A DNA stretch of 64,000 nt, taken from contig PQWQ01000018.1 of assembly GCA_002943765.1 (NCBI GenBank), positions 186,001 through 250,000 of the forward strand, written 5' to 3'. Below the pieces are notes generated by a model. That model worked only from the letters and a program-made list of their open reading frames with translations, had not been told where the DNA came from and did no database searches. This document shows, in pieces, positions 45,658 through 58,317 of this stretch (position 1 is the stretch's first letter; the number at the start of each line of letters is the position of its first letter). Made by a program: the position numbers and the translations under genes. The stretch is from Psoroptes ovis. Lineage: Eukaryota; Arthropoda; Arachnida; Sarcoptiformes; Psoroptidae.

Positions 45658-48600
45658 AAATACGAATTTCATCATGGATCCAAAGAGAATATTTTGCTTT
45701 CATTTTTCTTTGAATCTTTTTCTTTTTATTCAAATGTTTCGTATTGTGTTCACTTTCGTTTTTTTTTCCAACGATATTTATATTCATCATCATCAGCAGC
45801 AACAAAAACATTTACCATTCTTTTTGATATTCATTTCAAAATTTATAATTTTTTTCTTTTTTTCTTTCTTTTCACTGATAACAAACAGTGAACAAAACAG
45901 AATATTTCACCATACAATGAAAACCCGGGCGTAAAATCGATGTCTATGCGTGTGTTTGTTTGGATGGTTCAAATATTCATCCACACACATACAAACACAC
46001 ACATTCACCATCTATTATCAACTATTATCATAATCAAGTTAAAGGCGAATAGAAAATGAATGGAAAAATGAAATTTAGATCAAATGAGAATGAAAATTTG
46101 AAAATAATAATAACAATAATGAAATGCAATTGTGATGCGATACCATGTGTGATATACCGAATAATAATAAAATATGAAGAAGATGGAGGAATGAATGAAC
46201 GACTTTTCTCTCAATGGACATGAATAATGATTCAGTCAGTAGCACAGTAGTCAATGGTACAATGCGATGCAAGGCCCAGGCTAGTTCTGGCTCGGTGTGT
46301 GGCCGTTCTGGTCTGGTCTGGCATTGTTTAATCATACTTTGAAGCCAAAAAAAATATGAAAATGAAAGATGTCTATGAATTACAAGAATTACGAAAATTC
46401 GGGACAATTTCGGTCGTCCGAAATTCATATCTGCTTTTCACCAATCATTCGTTTAAGCTTTGAGTTCCCGAATTTTTCTGTCCCGAAGTTCCCGAATCCG
46501 ATATTTTTGGCATGAAAATTTATCATTTGGCAATGAATAACATGAAAATTCTGAAGAATTGAAGAATGGTGAATGAATCTAAACGAATAGTTGCTGCTGT
46601 TTGGCGTGAAAGGGTTAGGACCAATGAAAAAGCGGCGGCGGTGTTAGTGGTGATATATTTTCATGAAATGAAACAACAAGAAGAATGTCATTTTTCTTTG
46701 ATTTAAATTTTGAAAAACTGAAAAATTGCTGCTGGAAATAAACGAAGATAAAACAAAAGAATTCATCCATTTATTCTAAAAATATCATCGATTGGTTGAT
46801 ATTGAAAGGGTTAGAATAAGAGAAAATATGATAAAACTTTGACATTGTCATATTTCACTATCAACACATTGTTCATTTCAAATTCATTTTAATTGGATTT
46901 GAAATACACAATTTGCGTCACTATTACACATTCAACAATGATTCCAGAATCAAAGATTTTCCCTTTTTTCCTCGGAAAAATCAATTCTTAAGAATCTCCG
47001 AAATTCTTGATCTCAAATTTCATTTGAATTCGAGCACCGAAACGTCGATTCTCCCTACTATAAAATCATTTGCATTCGAAAATATCTTCAAAATCAATCG
47101 AAAACTGATGAAGATTAAATCTTTGGACGATAATCCTATGTTTTCGGTTGTCTTTTGACTGTAGATGATAATTACTTAAACATTAAGCTCGTATATGTTG
47201 CTAATTATCTCTGGTCGTGCATCGATCATCGATAATGGACGTCATAATTATAATTGTTTCGCATGAATTTTCACCACTTTAAATGATAATTATTTTTTTG
47301 GAAAAAAAATCAACAACAAGAATCTTCCTTAATCATCATCAAATAGTCGAATGTTCATTATTATTATCATTTGAAAATGTGATAAATAATAATTATCATT
47401 TTTATTTCATTTATCGAGAAAAATGAAAAAAAAATGAATAATGTATAGCTACATAATGATCAATTTAAATAATACTGATTATGATTATTATTATTATTAT
47501 TTTGATCGAATAATAATTAAAATCATATAAACAAATACTTCCAATGGTGATGGAACGACAACAACAACAACAAAACATTGATGATGATTATATATTATGT
47601 GACCATGATAAATGATGATCATCGTTGATCATCATTGATCATTGAAATTCCATTTTATTTTTGTTTGTTTATTTCAATCAAAACTTTGATAATTCACATA
47701 ATGAAATGAAAATCATTTTGATACCAAAACAAATCAATCCCAATCGACACACATTCGAACTTAATGATGTCTTCATGATGTCTGAATTCTGTTGATTTGC
47801 TTGAATTCTGCAAATTCTGTGAGTTTATTTTGGTTCAGTTTATTCTTATCAGAATCATTATGATGATCATTATCATTATCATCACCGAATTTCATTATAT
47901 GTGATTAACCATTGTTTCACACTCATCATCATCGTCGTCGTCGTTATGACTGTGATTATTTGATTTGATTTTTTTTCTCTGAATTTGATTTTTCAGCAAA
48001 TTTAAGCCAAATAGAAAAAATCTTCTTAAGCAAAAAAAAAAATTAAAAATTCTTCATTTGGTCGTTCCAAACGAATCCAAATTGAAAATTCAAGTCATGT
48101 TAACACATTGGAAATGATTCTTATGCTGCTGCTGATGCTTTTTATGCTTAGCCAACATGTCTATACTCTTGGATTGATAATAATAATTATTTATAATTTT
48201 TGATGCGGGCCACGGACTAGGAATCAGTCTGAAGACTGAAAGATAATGCAATTGATTTTGCATCAAAATTTGATTTGAATCATTTCGATGATTTTGAATC
48301 ATGGAGAAGAAAAAAAATTAATTCAAAATCATTCGACTTTTAGGTCAATCAAATTTATTGATTGAATTGACTTACAAATATTGACGATTGACTGAAAACT
48401 TGTCACTTATGTAAATATTTACATTTGATTGTATTCAATCATTTTTGGTTCATTTTTGATGATGTTTTTCGCTGATTTTTGACATATTTAGCATTTGTTC
48501 AACGCTAAAGGTCATAACCCTCGATAAATTGATAATTTTAATTTTTTTTTTTTTTGTTCTCGAACAAAGCAGAATCAGGTCAAAGATTGCCAAGATTTTT

Positions 48601-50291
48601 TATGGAAAATTTACATTTTCAATTGATCATGATCAGTGATTGCTGTTTGATTTGTATTAATATTTGATATCGATCAACATTTATGAGTTCAACTCAATTT
48701 GTCATCGATGATAATTAATTTATTTTATTGACTTTCATATCATCATCAATGGAAATAAATTGTAATCAATACCATCAATCAATCAAAATTCATTTATTCG
48801 ATGATAATATCGTCAAATATTCAAATAACAAATGTCGATGTTTGAAATATAATCATGTTAAAATAATTTGATCACATGATTTATTAATTATCAAAATGAT
48901 TTTCATTCCAATCATTATTACATTTGATTTCGCAGATGATTGTTGTTTGATTGATTTAAATAATTAATGTTTGATCAATTTGTTCTTAATTGATTTGTCA
49001 ACAAAGACTTTGACGATGAAGACGACTTTTCAACGACGATGATAACGACTTCGACGATGCTCAGATACTCGTCGATGACTGCATGAAACCAGTGCTCGCT
49101 GTTCAATTGAAACATTGAGTTATTTACATTGTTTGATGATAACTGCTTGTCATATTTGATGTGTGATTTATTGAAATTATAATTATTTGTCAACTTCCTT
49201 TCATAAATCAATATTTGAAATCAGAAAAAATTTGTCAATTTTGTTTCTACACAAAGAAAGAAACAATAATCAATCAATTTCAATTGAAAATTGAATGATT
49301 AATTTCAAATAGAAATCAAATCGTTGCAACAAACTGTTGTCGTTGTTGTTGTACGGAGTAAATGGTAAAAAATTAACGATCTGTTTTTTTATGTGTCATT
49401 GATGATGATATCGGCAACCATTGTGTTTAAATGAATGATAATTATATGGAAAATATTGAAATAAATGAACTTGCAACAAACAGGTTTCATCATTCATCCT
49501 TCTAATGAAATAAATAATGAGCAAATGTTTAAATGAATAAATACGTAATTAAAATCAACGAATCCAAATAATTATCATCGCAGAATAACGACAATTTCGA
49601 TGTACATTGAAATTCAATTGAAGACATCTGTTTCATTTTGCCCAAGATTTCCTTGGACATGGCCAACACGATCATGTGGTAAACGATTAAACTGTCAACG
49701 ATCATTTAAATGATTTAATTCCTTGTTGGAAGCATTTTGACAAGTCATTTTGTGTGAAATTTTCCCAATTTTGATTGATCGTTTTCGATTTGGTCATAGT
49801 GAATAATACAACAAACGACAAACTACAAACAACTTAATTAAAATCAAATCAAAATAAAGAGAATCGGTAGTTGTTTTACGTAGTTTTGCATTGTATCAAT
49901 CATCAATTATCAAACATCATCGCTACCATCATCATCATCATCATCATTATGATCTTCGTCATATGAATGAAAAAAAGTGATATTTACGACCTTCAATTTG
50001 TTAATGATTTTGTTCATGTTCATTTCTGTGAGTGTTGTGTTTTTGCTTGCAATTGCAAATTGTACATCATTCAAATTGTTTCACGTTTTTCTAAGCATCA
50101 ATTCTGTCGATTGTGTGTGTGTTAATGTGTTGGTGCGAGTGTGAATGCGTACGATGGTGCATTTCGACAAGGAATTAATGCAATAATCCACTTATTAACT
50201 CGTGAATGTAAACAAACATTTATTAAGATTTGATTCAATCTAATTGTTTTCAATTTGTTCGTTCATTTTGTTAAAATTTCCAAATATTCAA

Positions 50292-53200
50292 ATGGCCAAC
50301 AATCATAAATCAGTGATATTCATTATCTTATTGATTACTTTCACTTTTTACCACAATGTTTCATCACAAATCGATGATTTCGCTGATGATAACGATGATT
50401 CGATGACGACATCGAATCCGCCAACAATTGCGCCATCATTACTGGATGACAAGCCACAGGACTTGTCATCAGGCGACAAGGACCGTTATGATGATAATGA
50501 TGACGACGATGATGGTGGATCCGACAATCGTCCAAGCGATGAAACGCTGAACTCAAACGCCGAAGATGATGATGAAAAACGAGATTATGGTAAGGAATTT
50601 AATTCTTTTTCCAGATTTTTGATTCCGATTCTCCATTAACACTCAGATGAAACGACAACGGCAACGACTAAAAAATTGAAACGTGAAACTGAAGCAGCTA
50701 ATACGATAATCGATACTACAACAGCAGCGTCAACAACTAAATCAACGACAACCACAACGACAACAACACCGGATCCATTCAATAATTTCATTTCTGGCCA
50801 ATTAATCAATGATCATGATATACGAAAAATATCGAAATTAATCAATATCAATGATAATGATCAAGAAAAAAAAGAAAAATTAATAAAAATCTCAACGAAA
50901 CTGAATAAATTTGTTGATGTAATCAATGAAAATGATGGTGATATACGGCCAGAATTTTTGTTGGATGAATTTTTACCTGATCCAATAAATGTTCGTGATA
51001 TACCGGTATCGAAAGATGAAGATTGGCTCACCACATATCATGGAATGTTTTCCAATGTTAAAATGTATGGATTGAAAAATATTCACATCGAAACAATACG
51101 TGCAAATATTAATAAATTACAAGCTGATGTAATGTATTCATTGATTGATAATTAATAATAATTAACATTGATTAAGTTTTCATTTGTTTTGTTTTCTCTC
51201 CCCATTTTTCCCCTTTTACTATTCACACATTTTACATAGATTACACTGACAATATCCGATGTATTTCTTACCGGAAACTATACACTTGATGGTTCAGTAA
51301 GTTGATAATTTTACCATTTATTCGTTTGATATGTTTGATTTATTTCTGTGTTTTTGCTTCAAATTAATAATCGCTGATAGTAAATTTGATACATGATACA
51401 TGTACGACTATCGTAGCGATTATCGTAGATGCACCAGAAACAAGGATTTTTCTCCCCCCCATTTCTCCAAGATCCTTGTGTGACACAAACACACACAGCG
51501 ATCCATTGTTTGCCATTTACCCGGCGATTCATTTCATTCATTCGACCCAATTGAACTGAAATTCCGGAAATTAATTTCCGTTCATTTTTCTTTGCTTTTC
51601 TGCTTTGTTCTCAGTGCTGTGTGTGTCCGCTCATTTTTGAAATTCTCAAGAATTTTCCCCGTTTTTTCATTAAGAAAATTGAAAAATTCTTCTCAACTCG
51701 GAGACATAGCCCAAATGCATAGAATTATCGAAGGATCAAGGTGCCTGTCGAGTGCCTTTAGAGTTGATTCGAATGCAAAAATATTTCAATTATTATTGAA
51801 AACAAAGCAGAATCAAAAAAAAAAAAAAAAATTACAGAAATTAAAATTTTTTCTCATTTTATTTCTTTTTCGTTGAAAAATCTTAAAGAAATATCATTGA
51901 ATTTAATGATTTTTTTTTCTTAGAATTTTAGAATTTGTTACACAATTGATCATTGTATTTTAATGTTTAGGTTGTCCGAAAAATTTTGTTGGATTTTTCG
52001 ATAGACTTTTGCATTGATCACATTGATTCCTTAGCGCTGGAACTTTTCGGACATTCCCTAAATATTTATTGCATCCATTTGTTTTATTTCCAAATATTTC
52101 ATTTGAAAACGGAATTGAAATTTTTTTCAAAAATTTTCTTTTTTTTTCAAAATGAAAATAATTAGTTTTTTGCTCGATTGTAATGGTAATGTTGGTGGTG
52201 CTGAAGCTCCAGTTCCAGCAATGTATCCATTGAAATTTCTTTGAAATTTCATTCAATTTGATTTGAATCAGAAATCATTCCAAGTTATTTTCATCGTTCA
52301 ATCTCTCTTTATGAAACAAATTAACCCTTTGAGACTTCTTTGTTGTTGTTGTTGTTTAGAATAATCAAGAAAATCTTGGATCATTTTACAAATCGACAAA
52401 TTTTTTTTTTGTTGAATGTAATTTACTTCAGACTTAAGATGTATTTTAGGTAGGAAAAGATAAAGATAGAATTGAAGAATAACGAGTAAACTCAATTCAA
52501 AATGTTCGAAATTCAATTTTGTTGTTGTTGTTTTTGGTGGTATCGATAGTGGTAATGGCGCCCAATAATCATTTATTATTGGAAATCGATCGCGTTTGTT
52601 TTGTATGTGTTTCGAGCTCTATGTGTTTTTGTTGTAATATAAGAAAATTGATGATTTAATTTCTTCAAGAATTTGTTTTGTTTTTTTTGGTCAAGAAAAA
52701 GTCAATAAAAGAGTAATGGTAAGAAATACGAAAAAAACAAGAATCAAGGACTTTGAGAACCTGATCAGAATCTTGTAATAGATTCTTGTTGGTAGAATTT
52801 CTTCGGAAATAATTCTTGGAATTCTTTGGGCACCAAAGATAATGATGATGATGATAATTAATCACTTTAGATTTATTTATTTTCAAAGGAATTCTATCTT
52901 TTCTGTGTAAATTATAAAGTTTTATGGTTATTATCTTGAATTCAATTTGATTTTTTGGGTTTTTTTCTGACTTGTTTTTTATTCGAAACAAGTTCCATGG
53001 CCACCACCAACAATGATATATGATCACTTGTTTTTTATGATTATTATTACTCATTATTTATTTATATATTTATTTATTCATTTGATTCATTTATTTGATT
53101 CGATTCGGAATTGATCAAATTGTTCATATATTGGATTCATATTAATCAACTTTTTCATTTAATATTTTTATTTGTTGTTTTATTTATTCATTATCTCTAT

Positions 53201-56200
53201 TTTTAAAAGGTATCATTCGTATCGATCAATGGTGATGGTGAATTTCATTTCAATATCAGTGATATGATTATCGATGTATTTGGTAATATTCGTGTGGATG
53301 CAGAGGAAAAAAATTTACAAATTGAACAAATCGATATCAATATGAAAGCTGATAGTGTAAATTTAGACTTGGAAAATTTTGAAGTATTCGGTTCCGAATT
53401 GATTGCACAAACAATCATCAGTGCATTGAGTGATATAATATTTAATCAAGTTAAATACACTGTACAAGATAAAATATCGGCGAAAATTCAACTGCTAATC
53501 AATAAAAGATTATCGACGATAAAATTAAATCAATTAATTAAACAAAATGATCAATCACAAATATTATTCGATAATATTGTTACAATGATTAGTAAACGTA
53601 TTGAAAAACGTATTGATCCACTTAAATTACCGAAATTTGAGCAAAAATTTCAAACAAAATTATTACAATTTATTCCTATTAATATTTCAATGCAAATAGA
53701 AAATGGAAAATTATTCGGGCTGACCACATTTAAACGTATGGGTGATATTTATGTGATTTATGAAAAAGAATCGGCAATCATTGAAGCTGAAGTAGGTTTT
53801 TTCAATCTTACTGGTAAATATGATTGGATTATCAATGTTTTAGGTAAGTTCTTTATTCTTGATTTGATTAAATTTTGTAAGTTTATAATTCTGTTGGCCT
53901 TGCTACCTGTTTCATCGAAAACCACTGCTTCTTGGCCCCAGGAATTTTCGGGATTGGAATCTTCTTTTCCATTCTTCAATCATATTTCCTATTGAAATTC
54001 AATTTTCTTAAATTTCCTAGTAAGAATCATCTTGGAAATTGAATTTAACTTCACTCAATTTGATTGTTTTCAATTGTCCATCGGTGTCAGCCATTGCACA
54101 CACAATTGAAGCAATTATCATCAAACAAAAAATTCTTTGAAAACTTTACATTTCATTAAAAGTTTACAATTTAAAATTTATTTGTTTGAAATTTTAAAAA
54201 CACAAACAAACAATTTACTTTGAAATTCACTTTGTATTTACTTCAATTGTCCGTTTGATTTGATATTCTTTTGGAAACACACAAACACACACACACACAC
54301 ACACACGAAAATCCTAATGCCAATGAACCATTCTGCAACTAACACTATCATTCTGGGAACCATTGACACATCACACATCGTACACACACACACACACATT
54401 GATACATTGAAAATAGATTTCGAAATTTGGGTAAATTTAAAGAATTTAAAGAAAATTTATTCGAAGCAATTCTTGTCTGAGAAGAAGAATATTCTCTGAA
54501 GAAATAAATTTTCCAAGAATTTCATTTATTTACTTACATAGAAATTATTATGAGAAAAAATCTAAAAGAAAGTACCAAATGAACAAAGTTTACAAATTAT
54601 TCAAGCGAATAAACAATTTTTAAAGGAAAAAAAACAAGTTTAAATCATCATCATCATCAAATAACTATTTCTAAAAAGTATTCGAGAAATTTTCCAAGTT
54701 CATTTTTGAATGATATTTGTTCTCTCAATGAAAAAAATATGGTTCTTAGGTTTTTGTAAATTGTTAGAATTCTCAACATTGATGACTACATGAGACTACA
54801 CGGGCCTTTGGTCCCTATTTCTTGCTTTGTCATTTTCAAATCTCTTATCTTATGAAGCAGACACACACTCGCATACTCACAGACACTGCTGAATCAGTGT
54901 TACAGGAACAACTACAGATACAACTACAATATCTGCCACGATCTTGTTCTTATATCTTCGACATGACGATTGCTGAATGGCAAATGTTTGTTTGTTCGTT
55001 TTGATCAAAAATCCGAAATTATTCTTGAAGAAGCATAAAATTCTAAATTGAAATTGAAATAAATGAAATCGTATAGTTGTTAAGTGTGTTTTAGGGTTCT
55101 GGAAACCATTTTGAAATTCTTATTCGATGATTCTAAGATTCTGAGATTGCATTCAATTATCTTCTTCACTGAACTAACAAGAACTAAGAATCCTAAAGTC
55201 TGAGAACGTATGCTTGGCTAAGATTGCATCGAACAACAAGATATCGTTTATTGTTGATGTTTTCAAGATTTTCAATGTTTTTTCTCGTTGTCAATCGTGT
55301 TGGTGGTGAGGGTATAGGCAGGAGAGGGTAGAGTGAATAATGATTCAACGAAATGTTTGGCTAAGAGCCGGTTTGGCTGCTGATAATTTGAGAGAAATAT
55401 TTGTTTTCTATCTTCAGACGATTCGCAAATCATATTTTTCTGTCAAAACTTTCTCGTTTTCTTTGATTTACAATCATTATTACGAATGTTTACTTTGTGT
55501 TTGAGTATTCAAAGTGTTGAAATTTCATTTTCTCTTGTTATTATTATTATCATTCAATAATCACCGTATAAATCACAAGTTTGTTGTTGAAAATGTTTAG
55601 GATTGTCTGTGAAGTGTTTAATGAGGCTTAAAGTTTGCCAACCATTGCTAAACCCTTTGCTTTTGGTGCCTGTTTCAACAAGGCAGCGACTCGTAGCCGT
55701 TTTCATTTTAATTTTTCACCATTAGCAAAGCATTTGCCACCGACTTGCTAAGCTGATGGATTGAGCGGTGACCGCAATTCGTCATGACGGTGGTGGAGCG
55801 CCTGTCGAATTGCTCAAAAGGGTTCATTCAATCTACTTTCTTGTCAGATAAATCTGTGAAAATTCTTTGAAAACTCTTTGAAAATATTCACGATTCTTTT
55901 TTGAATCTGATTTGAATTCGATTTTTGCCATTTCTTTGACAGTTTCACATTTGAAATTCTGTGATATTCGGTGAAATTCATAAGACTCTTTGTCTTTGAG
56001 ACGTCGATGATCGAATTTGAAATTATGGCGCGCCTACCGAATGCAAAAAAATAGGTTTCACAATGAATTCAAGAATTCACAAAAAAAACCAAAATTCAAA
56101 TTTTTCAATTTCAATCGAAAAAAAATTCAATTTATTTCTTTAGTTATTTATTCATATTCATTCATATTTTACTTCAAAGAATAATTTTTTCCCATTTCCT

Positions 56201-57558
56201 TGACGATTTCTTGATTCAATTCGGTAAAGAACTTTATTAAATTTTCCTTTAAAAAATTCAATTCAGTTCCCTTCAACCACTTCATCTTTTGAATGAGGTA
56301 GTCGTGATATATTTTGCATTTTTCAATAATAATTTCAACCATTTTTCCATTCAAAAAAAACGATGATAACGATGCATTGATAACTCAATAAATCAAAGTT
56401 TAAAATATTCATAATATTTGAAAGTAGATATTTGAAAAAGCATTGATTTTGAATATATTGAATATCGCCGTATGTATTTTTATTAAATGAAATTTCGATT
56501 CATATATCATTCATACATGTATTGTGAATGTTTGTTTCAATACTGATCAATGATCTTTGGAAAATAATCGATAAACGGTAAAATTGAAGAATGAATGAAG
56601 AAAAATCAAATTTAAACATGAGAAATGGTGAGCCCACAAAATTTATTCATCGAATCTCACGATATCGATTCTTAAACATGTAAGAATCAGCTGTAGCCGA
56701 CCAAGAAACGAATAAGAAATTTTATCAATCATAAAACACAAACCGCAATGACCCTCTCTTGAAACCCACAAACACAGTTAAGATAAATCAGAGGACCCTT
56801 TGAAGATATATTTTTCAATTCGATTCACGAATGGTGCAATTCTGGTGTTCTTCTGACGTTCATATGATTTTCTTGGGCCCACACGGGGTTCAAGGGTCCA
56901 AATGGGCAGATTTTCACAGATTTTTGCATTTTTTAATACAAAATTTTGCACCATTTTTTTGTGGTGAAAATCAATTTCAAGTTTTCGTCCGAATTTAAAT
57001 CGATTTTTTTGATATTTTTTTTTGTGGGATGGAAAAGTGAAAAAATTCACATGTTTTGTTATTGAATTTAATTCAATTTTTTTGATTTTCAAAATTATGA
57101 AATTCTGAAAAAATTTTCAATTAGATTTTGTAAATCAATTCACAGTTTGCTTGCACCGAAATTTGCGCCAAAAATATTTGTTTCCGAATCGAATTTGTTC
57201 GAAATAATGCTGCACTAAACTTAATAATAATCAATTTTTTTTGTCCTTTTTTGGTACAGGAAACAATGGACCGAATGGTACATCATCATTGGCCATACGT
57301 AATGTAACAGCATTTCTACGGTTACGGCAACCATTACGTAGACGTTCAGTACCTGAATTACAAGAATTTTATGTAAAAAATATTACCTATATATGGATCG
57401 AAATGAAAGGACTTGGTGTTTGGGATAATTTATTAGAATTAATTATAAATTCAATATCGAATGTATTTCGGCTACAAATTGCAAATATTATTACAACAAC
57501 TGTTTCGAAAATATTACAACAATCATTAGAAAGATCTGAATTTAGTTTTATACCATAA
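50292..57558 (+). CDS. Secreted two-module lipid-binding (TULIP) protein, group 7 allergen-like, five exons
   Basis: Exons: 50292-50589, 50647-51128, 51240-51296, 53210-53843 and 57260-57558; 589 aa, all joins GT-AG and in frame. Residues 1-24 are a signal peptide (VIFIILLITFTFYHNVSS). An acidic Asp-rich stretch and a Thr-rich linker (about 100-135) follow. Residues about 140-400 look like a JHBP/BPI-type module, with ITLTISDVFLTGNYTLDG joined to INGDGEFHFNI. Residues about 410-589 resemble mite group 7 allergens: DPLKLPKFEQKF, GLTTFKRMGDIYV, IIEAEVGFFNLTGKYDW and a helical end. TULIP folds bind lipids in a hydrophobic groove. Introns of 1.9 and 3.4 kb (51297-53209 and 53844-57259) are long for this window and hold MITEs, CA repeats and no supported gene. 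Ligand unknown. Confidence 0.75.
51966..52062. mobile_element. Mariner-like MITE copy 2, in intron 3
   Basis: A 97-base element with ends TTTAGGTTGTCCGAAAAATT and, inverted, TTTAGGGAATGTCCGAAAAG. GCGCTGGAACTTTTCGGAC near the right end recurs in copy 3. The TTAGGTTG-type ends resemble those of mariner transposons; no coding sequence is present. Confidence 0.65.
54284..54306. repeat. CA microsatellite in intron 4
   Basis: About 11 CA units; a second short CA run lies at 54384-54399. Confidence 0.9.
55650..55825. mobile_element. CCCTTT-ended inverted-repeat element, piggyBac-like MITE
   Basis: A relatively GC-rich 176-base island in AT-rich intron 4. The ends AACCCTTTGC (55651) and AAAAGGGTTC (to 55825) are inverted, and internal GGTGCCTG/GGAGCGCCTG also mirror each other. 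CCCTTT ends beside TTAA are typical of piggyBac; here the flanks are degenerate (CTAA and TTCA). A related 55-base copy is at 63887. Confidence 0.5.
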
Positions 57559-58317
57559 ACAGACAATACGTATTTGGCAATATTTTTAGTTGATGATCAT
57601 AATAATTTATAATAAAATCCATCACACGAATATATAATAAACCATAAACCATTATCCATTAACCCAAAAATTGAAAATTTTGGATCTCATTCAAATTCAA
57701 AAAAAAAATTTATAAATTAATTTAACAACTAATAGAAAACAATCTAATTAATGTTAATGAATCCTTTGTTTGGTTGCGTCTGATAAGTTCATTTGTGCTG
57801 AAACCAAACTGCTTATCGAGAAGCTCATTGAAAATTCGCAATCTCTTTCGGACAGCCAAAACCTTACCAACAAATTGAAACATTGAAACATCAGTGATCA
57901 TAATCGCCAAGCTTTTTTACATAATTATCAACCACAAATTTCAAAATCAGTTTCAACTATTCTTCATTATCAATTCAGTCAAATGATAATTTTGTACAAT
58001 TTTTAGATTTGCTCAGATGAAATTAATGCAAATGTTATTCAACGTGTGTGTAATTTATTTAAATTTTATTTTCAAATATTTTTAAAAATTAATTATAATT
58101 TCAATCAATTAATTAATAAAATAGAAAAAAAACAAATTTATTTTTAACAATTATTGAAATTTAAAATTTAACAATGAATATATTTTCATAAGTACAAAAA
58201 ATGATTTTTAAAGATGAAAGAAATATGATCAATGTCTGATGGTCAAACTAGAATGTTTAAGATATGAAAAATTTCGAACATCATTATGATGGTCCCTTGT
58301 TTGGTCAAAAACTGGTA
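57559..58317. other. 3' region between convergent TULIP and LRR-Ig genes
   Basis: AT-rich, with probable polyadenylation signals (AATAAAAT near 57611). One 62-codon minus-strand frame (57910-57722) has less biased composition and reads MFQFVGKVLAVRKRLRIFNE. It is faintly like a chemoreceptor fragment but closed by stops on both sides. Confidence 0.35.

Larger units (their letters stand above)
36192..50291. other. Fourteen-kilobase gene desert
   Basis: No gene can be supported in this stretch. Open frames are all under about 131 codons, biased to Phe/Leu/Ile or Asn/Lys, and match A/T tracts or triplet repeats. The region holds many microsatellites, poly-T runs of about 20-25 (37153-37172, 42027-42051, 44502-44523), one mariner-like MITE (45111-45196), and relics near 37595 and 46397. 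It probably contains the promoter of the gene at 50292, untranslated exons, or long-range regulatory DNA. In a genome this compact its size is unusual. Confidence 0.5.

Noticed and set aside
45447..45659. Asn/Ile-rich peptide frames
   Set aside because: These are translations of a compound trinucleotide microsatellite.
46075..46428. 117-codon minus-strand frame
   Set aside because: It starts over a GC-richer patch but otherwise reads CAT/AAT repeats as Leu/His runs, with no recognisable motif.
57722..57910. Gustatory-receptor-like fragment of 62 codons
   Set aside because: The resemblance is faint, stops flank it closely and no neighbouring exon could be found.
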